A stretch of 35,296 bases of DNA from Deltaproteobacteria bacterium (GCA_017303575.1 JAFLCL010000061.1:1-35296); one strand, 5' to 3'. Positions 17,615 through 26,661 are shown, counted from the stretch's first letter. The notes: generated from the letters alone by a model not told the origin. Numbers and translations are program-made.

Positions 17615-19243
17615 ATGAACGTCGACGTCCAGAGCCAGCCCACGCAGAGTCCGGCCCCGAGCACGTCGGACGCACCGCGGACGCTGAAGAAGACGCCGTA
17701 CCCCGGCCTCGTGGGCAAGAGCCTCTACGCAGCCGCGCGCGTGCGCGTCGCGATGTGGGATCGATCGCTGAGCCGCCTCGAAGAGGTGCAGACCAAGACG
17801 CTCCGCGAGTTCGTGAAGCACAGCAAGGACACGACCTTCGGTCGTCGCTACGGCTTCGGCGACATCCGCACGTACGAGCAGTACGCCGCGCGCGTGCCGG
17901 TCGGTGACTACGACTCCTTCTCCACCGCGTTCGAGGCGATGCGCGCGGGCGAGACCGGCATCCTCGTGCCGGAGAAGATCATGTACTTCGGCAACTCGTC
18001 GGGCAGCTCGACGAAGGGCAAGCCGAAGTTCCTCCCCATCGGCGAGCGCCAGATCGCCTACCAGCGCGGCTCCGCCTCGGACTCGCTCTTCCGCTACCTC
18101 GTGGCGAAAAACGTCACCGACATGACGGACGGCTTCACGCTCGGCCTCTTCCCGCCGACGACCATGCGCCGCGAGGGCCCCGTCTTCATCACGACGAATC
18201 CGTCGCTCCAGTCGATCCGCATGCCGGCGTTCACGCGCCCCGTCCAGCTGCCGGAGAAGGAGATCCGCGAGATCGCGGACTACGACTACAAGCTCGAGCG
18301 CATCGCCGAGCGCTACATGGACCACGACATCCGGGCTGTCGCGGGCACCACCTGCTGGTTCTCGATCCTCTTCGAGAAGCTGCTCGCCGCGGCGGAGCGT
18401 CGCGGTCGCAAGGCCAAGACGGTCTCGGATCTGTGGCCGAACCTGCGCGTGCTGCTCGGCGGCGGCGTCGCGGCCGATCCGTACGTGCCCGTCATCCGCG
18501 AGCGCCTCGGTCAGGACTTCACGCTCGTCGACACGTACAACGCGACCGAAGGCGGCATCTACGCGACCAGCGATCACACAGGTGAGCGCGGCATGCTGAT
18601 GATCCCGGATCGCGGCGTCTTCTTCGAGTTCGTGCCGGTCGAGAGCGCGGCCGATCTGAACGGCATCGGCAGCTGGCCTGCGCGCGTGCCGCTCTGGGGC
18701 GTGGAGAAGAACAAGCTCTACGCGATCCACGTGACGACGCCCTCGGGCCTGTACAGCTACAGGCTCGGTGACCTCGTGCGCTTCACCAGCACGAACCCGC
18801 ACCGCATGGAGTTCGCGGGACGTCTGTCGGGATGTCTGTCGACGACGCAGGAGCTCACGACGCACGTCGAGATCCAGCGCGCGATGGAGCACGCGCTCGC
18901 GCGCTTCCCCGGCACCACGGTCGACTACGGCTGCGGCGCGGACGTGGGCGTGAACGGCACCGCGAAGTCGCGCTACGTGCTCTTCGCCGAGTTCGACGGC
19001 GCCGCGCCCGACATGCGCGCCTTCGCCCTCGCGTTCGACGAGGGGCTCTGCAAGGAGAACCGCGTCTACCGCGAGCACCGCAAGGACGAGGTGGGCATCC
19101 TCTCGCCCGAGGCGATCGCGCTGCCGCGCGGCTCGGTGAAGCGCTTCATGAAGGACATCGGCAACCACAGCGTGCAGTCGAAGTTCCCCCGCATCCTCGA
19201 CGACGAGCGCAAGACGCTCTTGCGCAGCTACGTGGCGAGCTGA
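17615..19243 (+). CDS. GH3-family acyl-adenylate amide synthetase
   Basis: A 542-residue member of the GH3 family, part of the adenylate-forming (ANL) superfamily. Plant GH3 enzymes activate a carboxylic acid with ATP and join it to an amino acid; bacterial substrates are largely unknown. The ATP-binding motif is NSSGSSTKGKPKFLP (about residues 126-140), the second adenylate motif is TYNATEGGIYA (about 306-316), and LYSYRLGDLVRF follows as the third. The N-terminal ~25 residues are Ser/Thr/Pro-rich and probably disordered. There is no signal peptide, so it is cytosolic. A GAGG site precedes the ATG. It sits between inositol monophosphatase and inositol-phosphate synthase, 127 bases before the latter. 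Confidence 0.88.
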   Translation: MNVDVQSQPTQSPAPSTSDAPRTLKKTPYPGLVGKSLYAAARVRVAMWDRSLSRLEEVQTKTLREFVKHSKDTTFGRRYGFGDIRTYEQYAARVPVGDYDSFSTAFEAMRAGETGILVPEKIMYFGNSSGSSTKGKPKFLPIGERQIAYQRGSASDSLFRYLVAKNVTDMTDGFTLGLFPPTTMRREGPVFITTNPSLQSIRMPAFTRPVQLPEKEIREIADYDYKLERIAERYMDHDIRAVAGTTCWFSILFEKLLAAAERRGRKAKTVSDLWPNLRVLLGGGVAADPYVPVIRERLGQDFTLVDTYNATEGGIYATSDHTGERGMLMIPDRGVFFEFVPVESAADLNGIGSWPARVPLWGVEKNKLYAIHVTTPSGLYSYRLGDLVRFTSTNPHRMEFAGRLSGCLSTTQELTTHVEIQRAMEHALARFPGTTVDYGCGADVGVNGTAKSRYVLFAEFDGAAPDMRAFALAFDEGLCKENRVYREHRKDEVGILSPEAIALPRGSVKRFMKDIGNHSVQSKFPRILDDERKTLLRSYVAS

Positions 19244-19278
19244 GAGAGACCACGGCGCTGGAACCGGCGCGGTACGCC

Positions 19279-19301
19279 GCATCCTGGGTGGTCCGGGATG
19301 C
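19279..19301 (+). promoter_or_regulatory. 9-pair hairpin in the ino1 leader
   Basis: GCATCCTGG and CCGGGATGC pair around GTGGT, with one G-U pair. It lies 36 bases after the GH3 stop and 70 before the next start. It may end or stabilise the GH3 mRNA, or be a leader structure. There is no U-tract. Confidence 0.35.
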
Positions 19302-19370
19302 GAAGAGGGCACGGAAGATCCCAACGAGAGAGTTCAGCAGGCCGCGAGCCTGGATAGAGGAGAGATCCAC

Positions 19371-20579
19371 ATGGGTAAGAAGCTCGGAATCGTCATCGTC
19401 GGCGTCAATGGCGCGGTCAGCTCGACCGTCATCGCGGGCGTCGCCCTCATGGTAAAGGGCATCGTGCCGCGCGTCGGCATGATCACGGAGGCGGGCAACC
19501 CCGCGCCCGGCGACAAGCTCACGGATCACCTCTCGTTCCGGGCGCTCGAGGACGTCGTGGTCGGCGGCTGGGATCTCCAGTTCTCGGACGCGTACGCCGC
19601 GGCCCTGCACCACAAGGTGCTCCCGCAGTCGGAGCTCGATCAGGTCAAGACGGAGCTCCAGGCCGTGAAGCCCTGGCCCGCCGTGTTCTCGGGCGAGTAC
19701 GCCGCCAACGTGAAGGGCGAGAACGTCGTCAAGGTGAAGAACTTCCGCGAGGAGCTCGCGAAGATCGAGAAGGACATCACCGACTTCAAGAAGGCCCACG
19801 ACTGCGAGACGGTCGTGATGGTCAACCTCGCGTCGACGGAGCGCTACCAGGAGCTGGTCGACAGCCACAAGTCGCTCGCGGCGTTCGAGAAGGCGATCGA
19901 CGACAACCACGCGTCGATCTCGCCCGCGATGCGTTACTTCTACGTCGCGAACAAGCTCGGCGTGCCGTACTGCAACTTCGCGCCTTCGCTCACGAACATC
20001 CCCGCGCTCGAGGAGCAGGCGAACGAGCTCCGCAACCCGTACTGCGGCATGGACGGCAAGACCGGCCAGACGCTGCTCAAGACGGCGCTCGCGGCGATGT
20101 TCCGCGTCCGCAACCTGAAGGTCGTGGGCTGGTACTCGGTCAACTTCCTCGGCAACAACGACGGCCTGATCCTCGACAACCCCGCGTCGAACAAGACGAA
20201 GGTCATGAGCAAGGCCGCCGTGCTCGACTCGATCGTCGGCTACCGCGTCGAGAACCACCAGGTCCACATCCACTACTACAAGCCCCGCGGCGACGCGAAG
20301 GAGGCTTGGGACAACATCGACATCGGCGGCTTCTGCGGCGTGCCGATGCAGATGAAGATCAACTTCCTCTGCCAGGACTCGATCCTCGCGGCGCCGCTGG
20401 TGCTCGACATGGCGCGCCTCATGGAGGTCGCCAAGGCCAAGGGCGAGAAGGGCATCCAGCGCCAGATGTCGCTCTACTTCAAGAGCCCCTACGCGACGTC
20501 GGGCGAGCAGCCGCAGCACGATCCGTTCATCCAGGAGACGATGCTCCTCGACTGGGCGAAGAAGATCGGCAAGGCCTGA
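19371..20579 (+). CDS. ino1: Myo-inositol-1-phosphate synthase
   Basis: NAD-dependent isomerase of 402 residues that converts glucose 6-phosphate to inositol 1-phosphate (1L-myo-inositol 1-phosphate, also named 3-phosphate). The Rossmann motif is GVNGAVSSTVIAGV at residues 11-24, and the family segments CNFAPSLTN, GKTGQTLLKTAL, GWYSVNFLGNNDG and a Lys/Asp-rich late region are present. The length fits the short prokaryotic form rather than the ~510-residue eukaryotic one. The ATG follows an AGAGGAGAG ribosome-binding site. This enzyme is required for phosphatidylinositol and other inositol compounds. Its neighbours include a phosphatase able to act on the product. A terminator follows directly. 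Confidence 0.95.
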   Translation: MGKKLGIVIVGVNGAVSSTVIAGVALMVKGIVPRVGMITEAGNPAPGDKLTDHLSFRALEDVVVGGWDLQFSDAYAAALHHKVLPQSELDQVKTELQAVKPWPAVFSGEYAANVKGENVVKVKNFREELAKIEKDITDFKKAHDCETVVMVNLASTERYQELVDSHKSLAAFEKAIDDNHASISPAMRYFYVANKLGVPYCNFAPSLTNIPALEEQANELRNPYCGMDGKTGQTLLKTALAAMFRVRNLKVVGWYSVNFLGNNDGLILDNPASNKTKVMSKAAVLDSIVGYRVENHQVHIHYYKPRGDAKEAWDNIDIGGFCGVPMQMKINFLCQDSILAAPLVLDMARLMEVAKAKGEKGIQRQMSLYFKSPYATSGEQPQHDPFIQETMLLDWAKKIGKA

Positions 20580-20597
20580 TCTCTTCTGTTCGTGACG

Positions 20598-20636
20598 GAG
20601 GCGAGGTGCGTGTTCGCGTGCCTCGCCTTCTTCTTT
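20598..20636 (+). terminator. Rho-independent terminator after ino1
   Basis: GGCGAGG and CCTCGCC form a strong stem, extended inward by weaker pairs and outward by A-T, G-T and G-C pairs, with a loop around GTTC. A U-rich run (ttcttcttt) follows. It ends the ino1 transcript 20 bases after the stop, so the aminotransferase probably depends on read-through or on its own promoter. Confidence 0.75.
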
Positions 20637-20666
20637 GGCTCGTGACGTTGCCGTAGGAGGTTCGTG

Positions 20667-21986
20667 ATGACGCTCGCTGCGCTCGGTGGTGCTCCGCTCT
20701 TCGACAACGACCGTCACGGCAAGTGGCCGCAGGTCACCGATGCGGACAAGCGCGCCGTGATGGACGTGCTCGATCGCGCGATCCTCTCGGGCTCCGATGC
20801 GCCCGCTGCGCGCGCGTTCCAGGATGACTTCGCGCGCCTGCACGGTGCGAAGTTCGCGCTGCTCACGCACTCGGGCACGAGCGCGCTCCAGGTCGCCGTC
20901 GGTGCGCTGGGGATTGGTGAGGGCGACGAGGTCATCGTGCCTGCGTACTCGTTCGTCGCGACGGCGATCGCGGTGATGCAGCAGGGCGCGGTGCCCGTGT
21001 TCGTCGACGTGCTGCCCGAGACGGGCAACATGGATCCCTCGAAGATCGAGGCCGCGATCTCGCCGCGGACGAAGGCGATCATGCCGGTGCACGTGCACGG
21101 CTGTCCGGCGGACCTCGGCGCGATCGGCGCGATCGCGAAGAAGCACGGTCTCTTCTTGATCGAGGACGCCGCGCAGGCACACCTCGCGACCTACGAGGGC
21201 AAGCCCGTCGGCACGTTCGGCACGGGCGCGGGCTTCTCGCTCCAGAGCTCGAAGAACCTCTCGGCGGGCGAGGGCGGTCTCTACGTCACGAACGACGAGG
21301 CGCTGCTCGAGCGCGCCAACCAGGTGCGCAACTTCTCGCAGAACCTCGTGCGCGCGGACTCCGCGCACTACGACGCGCGCCGAAACCTCGATGGCCACAA
21401 GGCGCTCGTGTCGCTCGGCATCGGATCGATGTACCGAGGCAACGAGATGATGGCGGCCTTCGGTCGCAGCCAACTCGCGCGCTTGCCCGAGCTGACGAAG
21501 AAGGCGCAGGACAACGGGCATCGCCTCGCGAAGGCGCTGCGCGAGCTGCCTGGCGTGTTGCCGCCTTCGATCCCCAGCGACCGCACGACGGTGTTCCACA
21601 AGTACCGCGTGTGGCTCGACGGCGCGGCGGCGGGCGTGGATCTCTCGCCGACGCAGCTGCGCGACGCGACGATCAAGGCGCTGCGCGCGGAGGGCTGCGA
21701 GGTCGTGATGTGGCAGGGCGAGGCGCTGCCCTCGCACCCGCTGTTCTCGGAGCTGAAGGGCTTCGGCAAGGGCTTTCCGTTCACGTCCTCGGATGTCGAG
21801 CGCCTGCGCGCGAACTACCACGCGAGCTATCCGGTCACGCGCAGGCTCATCGACAGCTCGCTCGTGCTGTTCTCGCAGACGTGCCCGCTGATCGGTCAGA
21901 GCGCCGAGACCGTGGACCTCTACGCCGATGCGTTCCGCAAGGTGTGGGGCGACCGCAAGCGCCTCGTCGAGATCGCCAAGGGCTGA
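20667..21986 (+). CDS. DegT/DnrJ/EryC1/StrS-family aminotransferase
   Basis: PLP-dependent aminotransferase of 439 residues. Family members transfer an amino group to a keto-sugar (NDP-4-keto or 3-keto sugars) or to a keto-cyclitol such as scyllo-inosose. The PLP site is clear: HSGTSALQVAVGAL, IEDAAQAHLATYEGK, and the Schiff-base Lys196 in SSKNLSAGEGG. The opening LGGAPLFDNDRHGKWP, with a GG near the N-terminus and a WP, resembles the StsC/BtrS scyllo-inosose aminotransferase type more than sugar-nucleotide enzymes, but I cannot confirm this. ATG at 20667 is chosen over GTG at 20664 because AGGAGG lies 6 bases upstream. It follows the ino1 terminator by about 30 bases. Confidence 0.9.
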   Translation: MTLAALGGAPLFDNDRHGKWPQVTDADKRAVMDVLDRAILSGSDAPAARAFQDDFARLHGAKFALLTHSGTSALQVAVGALGIGEGDEVIVPAYSFVATAIAVMQQGAVPVFVDVLPETGNMDPSKIEAAISPRTKAIMPVHVHGCPADLGAIGAIAKKHGLFLIEDAAQAHLATYEGKPVGTFGTGAGFSLQSSKNLSAGEGGLYVTNDEALLERANQVRNFSQNLVRADSAHYDARRNLDGHKALVSLGIGSMYRGNEMMAAFGRSQLARLPELTKKAQDNGHRLAKALRELPGVLPPSIPSDRTTVFHKYRVWLDGAAAGVDLSPTQLRDATIKALRAEGCEVVMWQGEALPSHPLFSELKGFGKGFPFTSSDVERLRANYHASYPVTRRLIDSSLVLFSQTCPLIGQSAETVDLYADAFRKVWGDRKRLVEIAKG

Positions 21987-22001
21987 GCGGAGCGCGCGCG
22001 T

Positions 22002-22032
22002 GTCGCAGGCGGTCGCAACGGCCCCCTGCGAC
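22002..22032. terminator. 8-pair inverted repeat after the aminotransferase
   Basis: GTCGCAGG and CCTGCGAC are perfectly complementary, with 15 bases between them and further GC-rich complementarity outside. It begins 15 bases after the aminotransferase stop. No U-tract is visible, so it may be a weak or Rho-dependent terminator, or an mRNA-end hairpin. Confidence 0.4.
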
Positions 22033-22064
22033 GTCCGCGCGCACCGTGCTATTTCGCGACGAGG

Positions 22065-23123
22065 ATGAGCGAGGGTTCGACACTCGAGTCGCCGGAGGCT
22101 CCGCCGCCCGATCGGTGGACATGGCCCAAGAGGATCGCGCGCATCGCGCTGTTCGCGTTCGGCATGGCGGCCATCGTCTACGTCGTGAACGACGCAGGAC
22201 CGGAGCACGTCTGGGCCACGCTCGTGGGGGCGGGCGTGTTCGTGCCTCTCATCGTCGCGCTCGAGGCCGGGTTCATGTCGATGGACGTGCTCAGCCTGCG
22301 GGCGTTGATCGGCGCGCCCGCGCGCGACGTGCCGCTGCGCGTGTGGGTGCGCTCAGGCCTCATGGCGTACTCGATCATGATCCTCTTCCCCGGAGGTCGC
22401 GCGGCGGGTGAGGTCGTGCGCGCCGCGCAGCTCGCGCCTTACACGGGCGGCGCGAAGGCGGCGGCCTACGGCACGCGTCTCCAGGCCGCGACGATGCTCG
22501 GCAACACGTTCATCTCCGTGCCTTGCGCGGTGGCGTGCTTCTGGGCTGGCAGCGCAGACGACGCGCTGCCGTGGCTCGTGCTCGGCAACGGCGTCGTCAC
22601 GTTGGTGATCGGCGGCGGCATCCTCTTGCTCTCGCGTCGGAGCAAGATCGGCGGCTGGCTCGGCACGAAGTTCACTGCGCTACAGAAGCACGGAAGCTCC
22701 TTCGACGAGGCGCTGCGCACCGACACGTCCTTCGGCCCTCCTCTCTTCTATTCGGCGCTCGGTCGCGTGCTCCAGACCGTGCAGTACGGGATCATGCTGC
22801 TCGCGGTCGGCGGCTCGCTCCGGATCGTCAGCGCCCTGATCTCGCAAGGCATCCACCTCGTCGGCGCGGGCGCGGGCGACCTCGTGCCCAACCAAGCGGG
22901 CATCACCGAAGGCGCGTACTGGATGTTCGCCGAGGCACTGGGCCTCGCCGAGGATCCCGCGGCGGCGGTGGGGATCGCGCTCATCGCGCGCTTCTGCCAG
23001 TACGTGCTCGCGGGCGCCGGGCTGATCGTGGGTGCCGTGTGGCGGGCACCCAAGCCTAGCAGTCCGATCACGACGGCCGACCAGGGCGCTTCTCGGTCCG
23101 CGAGCGCGAGTGAGTTGAGATAG
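22065..23123 (+). CDS. UPF0104/LPG-synthase-like flippase-domain membrane protein
   Basis: A 352-residue polytopic membrane protein of the UPF0104 group, related to the membrane domain of lysylphosphatidylglycerol synthase (MprF), which flips lipids between leaflets. I count about eight hydrophobic segments. The family hallmarks are the FPGGRAAGEVVRA loop around residue 112 and the late GAGAGDLVPNQAGITEGAYW motif that corresponds to the usual GGLGVRE. The N-terminus is Pro-rich and cytosolic; the C-terminus is a short polar tail. No aminoacyl-transferase domain is attached, so a transport role is more likely than tRNA-dependent lipid modification. It starts 78 bases after the aminotransferase and ends 49 bases before the MCE gene. 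Confidence 0.83.
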   Translation: MSEGSTLESPEAPPPDRWTWPKRIARIALFAFGMAAIVYVVNDAGPEHVWATLVGAGVFVPLIVALEAGFMSMDVLSLRALIGAPARDVPLRVWVRSGLMAYSIMILFPGGRAAGEVVRAAQLAPYTGGAKAAAYGTRLQAATMLGNTFISVPCAVACFWAGSADDALPWLVLGNGVVTLVIGGGILLLSRRSKIGGWLGTKFTALQKHGSSFDEALRTDTSFGPPLFYSALGRVLQTVQYGIMLLAVGGSLRIVSALISQGIHLVGAGAGDLVPNQAGITEGAYWMFAEALGLAEDPAAAVGIALIARFCQYVLAGAGLIVGAVWRAPKPSSPITTADQGASRSASASELR

Positions 23124-23172
23124 AGTCGCCGCGCTTTCGTGATGTTGGTGCGCTCTTGAGTGAGGTCCGCGG

Positions 23173-24669
23173 TTGAACAAAGAGGTCGTGGCAGCGGCGA
23201 AGGTGGGTGCCCTGGTGGTGGCAGCCCTCGTCGCGGCGTTCCTCCTCTACCGCGCGGTCGACGAGACCAGCACGCGCGGCGACGGCTACCGCGTGTACGC
23301 GATCATGGGCAACGCGCAGGGCCTCATCACCAAGTCGCGCGTGACGATCGCAGGCATCTCGGTGGGACGCATCGAGAGCATCCGGCTCGAGGGCTCGATG
23401 GCGCGCATCGACCTCCAGATGGACGAGGGCGTCGTGCTCTACGAGGACGCGACGGTGCAGCGCACCAGCGCGTCGCTGCTCGGGGAGTACCTCATCGCGA
23501 TCGTGCCGGGGACCGCGGGCCGTCGGCAGCTCGTGGACGGCGACCAGATCGGCACCGTCGTCGAGACCGCGGGCATGGGCGACATCCTCAACGACGTCGG
23601 CGCGATCGCGTCGTCGGTGCGCGCCGTGGCGCGACAGCTCGAGGTCTCGTTCGGCACCGACGAGGCCGGGCAGCAGATGACCGAGGCGCTGAGAAACCTC
23701 TCCGAAGCGCTCGCCACGGTGAACGCGATCATCCAGCAGAACCAAGAGGTCGTGAACCACACGCTCGAGAACATCGAGCGGATCACCGAGGACGCGCGGC
23801 CCGATCTCCGCGAGATCCTCGACAACATCTCGGCGATCACCGAGCAGATCCGCGAGCTCGTCGCGCGCAACCAAGACGACATCGATCGCGGCGTCGGGGA
23901 GGTCGACGACACTGTCGCGTCGATCCACCGCGCCTCCGATCAGCTCGAGAACGTGCTCTCGGATCTCGGCGAGATCACGGAGCGTACGGCGGCGGGCGAG
24001 GGCACCGTGGGTCGCCTCACGAGCGACGATCACCTCATCGACGAGGTCGAGAGCTCGGTCGAGGGGTTGTCCGACTTCATCGGCGGCATCACGCGCCTGC
24101 GCACGATCGTGGAGCTGCGCAGCGAGTACAACTTCCTCTCCAACAGCTTCAAGAACTACTTCACGTTCCGCATCCTCCCGCGCGAGGGTCGCTACTTCTA
24201 CATCCAGCTCATCGACGATCCTCGCGGCCGGGTGGACATGCAGACCGTGCAGGTGCGCCGCAGCCCGGTCGCGCCGGGCGAGCCGGAGTTCTACGAAGAG
24301 CAGCGCATCACCACGAGCGACGGGCTGCTCCTCTCCGTCATGCTCGCGCAGCGCGTGTACTTCGCGACGTTCCGCTTCGGCATCCTCGAGTCGTCGGGCG
24401 GCCTCGGGCTCGACCTCAACTTCTTCGACGACGCGCTCGAGATCAACGCCGAGATCTTCCAGTTCTCGGACTCGCAGTTCCCCCGCCTGCGCTTCCGCGT
24501 CGCATACGAGATCCTGCCGACGCTGATGATCCTCGGAGGTGCCGACGACGTGCTCAACGAGCGCACGGTCGACTTCTTCCTCGGCGCGATGCTGCGCTTC
24601 GACGACAACGATCTCACCTCGCTCCTGCCGTTCTTCGGCGGGGCGATCGGCGGTGCGGCGTCGAACTGA
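23173..24669 (+). CDS. MlaD/MCE-family lipid-transport protein with C-terminal beta-rich domain
   Basis: A 498-residue protein starting at TTG (N-terminal MNKEVVAAAKVGALVVAALV, with GAGG 7 bases upstream). It has one membrane span at ~8-27, an MCE/MlaD domain at ~38-115 (GLITKSRVTIAGISVGRIES, ASLLGEYLIAIVPG), and a long helical region at ~140-300 that would form the central needle or channel of a hexamer. From ~310 to the end there is a beta-rich domain (TFRILPREGRYFYIQLIDDP, GLGLDLNFFDDALEINAEIF, GGADDVLNERTVDFFLGAML) as in other delta-proteobacterial MCE proteins. MCE assemblies carry phospholipids across the periplasm between membranes. No MlaE or MlaF partner lies in the window. Confidence 0.88.
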   Translation: MNKEVVAAAKVGALVVAALVAAFLLYRAVDETSTRGDGYRVYAIMGNAQGLITKSRVTIAGISVGRIESIRLEGSMARIDLQMDEGVVLYEDATVQRTSASLLGEYLIAIVPGTAGRRQLVDGDQIGTVVETAGMGDILNDVGAIASSVRAVARQLEVSFGTDEAGQQMTEALRNLSEALATVNAIIQQNQEVVNHTLENIERITEDARPDLREILDNISAITEQIRELVARNQDDIDRGVGEVDDTVASIHRASDQLENVLSDLGEITERTAAGEGTVGRLTSDDHLIDEVESSVEGLSDFIGGITRLRTIVELRSEYNFLSNSFKNYFTFRILPREGRYFYIQLIDDPRGRVDMQTVQVRRSPVAPGEPEFYEEQRITTSDGLLLSVMLAQRVYFATFRFGILESSGGLGLDLNFFDDALEINAEIFQFSDSQFPRLRFRVAYEILPTLMILGGADDVLNERTVDFFLGAMLRFDDNDLTSLLPFFGGAIGGAASN

Positions 24670-24720
24670 TCACGACGCGCGAGCCAAAGGCGACGGGGGG
24701 GCCGGGTGTACGAAGGTTCG

Positions 24721-26622
24721 ATGCGTGTGGCGACGTGGGTGGTGAGCGCGTGCTCGGTCGCGAGCGTGGGCTGCGGTGCGGCTGCGGTGCACCGGCCGAT
24801 GGACGCAGTGAGCACGCAGATCGTGCTCCAGACGGTGGGTGGGGCGCGCCTCGAGGACGCGCTCGAGGACACCGAGCTGCTGTCGAGCGCACACGGAGAG
24901 CTAGTGGTTCGCGACGCGAACGGCGTGTTCGCGCGTCGCCGCTTCGGCTTCGTGACCTCGCGTGCGGTGGGACGCTTCGTCGGCGACGCACGTCACGTGG
25001 TGGTCTCGACGATGGACGACGGAGGCCGTGAGGGATTCGCGAACCCCCGCGATCCGTTCGGCATGCAGAGCAACCAGCTCGTCCGCTGGGATCTCGACAC
25101 GGACGCGATCACAGTCCTCGGGGCCGCGCCGAACGCCAACCCGACGCTCTGTCGATCCGGCACACGCGTGATCGCGCTCGACGAAGGGCGCCTCTCGCTC
25201 CTCGACGTCATCGGGCGAGTGGCGCTGGAGGAGAGCGCCGACGAGCTCGTGCAGCGTGACGAGACGTGCTTCGTGCGCCGCGGCAGCGAGTGGCTCGCCG
25301 CCGTCGCGTCCGAAGGCGCGATCACGACGAGCGCGACCGCCGCACCTCAGGCTCGCGACGTGAGCGAGGGCCCCGACACCTCGTACGCGGCTCAGATCGA
25401 GTGGATCTCGCTGGCGCCGACCTCCGACCGCCTCGTGATCGCGACCCGGACGCACGCGTTCGCGTTGTCGGCGCAGGGCTTCGTGCAGCTCGAGCTGCCC
25501 GACGGACGGGGCGAGTGGCGCTCGGACGGGCTCGTGGCGTGGGGCCACGTGATGGTGCCGATCGAGATCGAGACGCGACGCGCGCCCTCGTTCCTCGACG
25601 AGCGCGTGCGCAGCGTGGCGGACGCGGATCCGTGGGACATCCCGGAGATCGCGGCGTATGGCGCGTGGCAGACGGAGGCGCGCGCCGCGATCGAGGAGGG
25701 CCGCCCGCGACCGCCGTGGCCGATCGAGCCAGTGTGCTCCGCGGGTGAACCGCGGAGCTGCGTGCGTGCGCACCTCGCGGGGACCGCGGTGGACACGTGG
25801 GAGATCTTCGACGCAACGTCGCCCGAGGTCGTGCGCGCGCGTCTGCCACTGACCGTGCCGCCGGGCGCGGGCTACGTGCACGTCTCGCCGGGCGGTCGCT
25901 ACGTTCGCGAGACGACCTCGGGCGTGGCGATTCGCGCGACGTCTCCCGACGATCGCAGCGTGATCGTGGGCAGCGGGTCGTGGACCGAGATCACCACGGG
26001 CTGGGCCGAGCTGCGATCGGGCTGGGTGGTGATCGATCCCGACGATGACCACGTGCTCCGCGCGCTGCGTCACGAGGGGCCCGCGCGCGAGCGGCGCTTC
26101 GAGGTCCCGCTCGAGCGAGTGACGGTGGTGGACGACGGGCACGTGTTCGTTCGCGTCGCGCGCGAAGGTGGCGACGAGGGCCACGTGATCGACGCGGCCA
26201 CGCTCGAGACCACGCGCGTGATCGCGCTCGGGGTGGAGGGCGAGGATCGACGTCTGCGGTGCCGAGACGGCGGGCTCGTGGACGCGAACGACCGGCCGCA
26301 GCAGGGGCGGTGTCCGATCGAGACGTTGGCCGAGGCGGACGCGCGGCACGTGTGGGTGTCCGCGAGCCAGGCGTTCTGGCTCGACGCGCGACGGCTCGAC
26401 GAGGTCGTCGTTCACCGCACGCGGGACGGGGCGACGCTCACGCTCGGTGTGCTCGACGGGGGCCTCGTCGCATACACGGCGGACGGGGCGTTCGAGCTCG
26501 AGGGAGAGATCTCCGTGGAGTCGCTCGCGCGCGTCGAGCGATCGCGCGACGGACGCGCGCGTGTGTCTCCCGCGGCGCAGGAACAGCACGAGGTCGTCGC
26601 CGCGTTCTTCGCAGCGCCCTGA
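24721..26622 (+). CDS. Large hypothetical lipoprotein, first of a tandem paralogous pair
   Basis: A 633-residue protein from the ATG at 24721, which has AAGG 6 bases upstream; a GTG at 24706 in the same frame is an alternative. The N-terminus is a lipoprotein-type signal with two possible lipidated cysteines (VSAC or SVGC). The mature part is beta-rich with repeated short strands, resembling a WD/beta-propeller-like protein (RWDLDTDAITVLG, GAGYVHVSPGGRYVRETTSG, SGWVVIDPDDDHVLRAL). It shares the segments IEPVC, RRFE, a GWV-IDP motif and the C-terminal VAAFF with the next gene. I do not recognise a named family. It is probably surface or periplasmic. Confidence 0.78.
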   Translation: MRVATWVVSACSVASVGCGAAAVHRPMDAVSTQIVLQTVGGARLEDALEDTELLSSAHGELVVRDANGVFARRRFGFVTSRAVGRFVGDARHVVVSTMDDGGREGFANPRDPFGMQSNQLVRWDLDTDAITVLGAAPNANPTLCRSGTRVIALDEGRLSLLDVIGRVALEESADELVQRDETCFVRRGSEWLAAVASEGAITTSATAAPQARDVSEGPDTSYAAQIEWISLAPTSDRLVIATRTHAFALSAQGFVQLELPDGRGEWRSDGLVAWGHVMVPIEIETRRAPSFLDERVRSVADADPWDIPEIAAYGAWQTEARAAIEEGRPRPPWPIEPVCSAGEPRSCVRAHLAGTAVDTWEIFDATSPEVVRARLPLTVPPGAGYVHVSPGGRYVRETTSGVAIRATSPDDRSVIVGSGSWTEITTGWAELRSGWVVIDPDDDHVLRALRHEGPARERRFEVPLERVTVVDDGHVFVRVAREGGDEGHVIDAATLETTRVIALGVEGEDRRLRCRDGGLVDANDRPQQGRCPIETLAEADARHVWVSASQAFWLDARRLDEVVVHRTRDGATLTLGVLDGGLVAYTADGAFELEGEISVESLARVERSRDGRARVSPAAQEQHEVVAAFFAAP

Positions 26623-26661
26623 GCTCACGCGCGATTTGACCGGCTCGGAGGGCGAGGGTAC

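Noticed and set aside
19146..22208. A 1020-residue open frame on the minus strand opposite GH3, ino1 and the aminotransferase
   Set aside because: It is Arg/His/Glu/Leu-rich low-complexity sequence with no motif, and lies exactly opposite three genes with clear family motifs; it is a shadow of GC-rich codon use.
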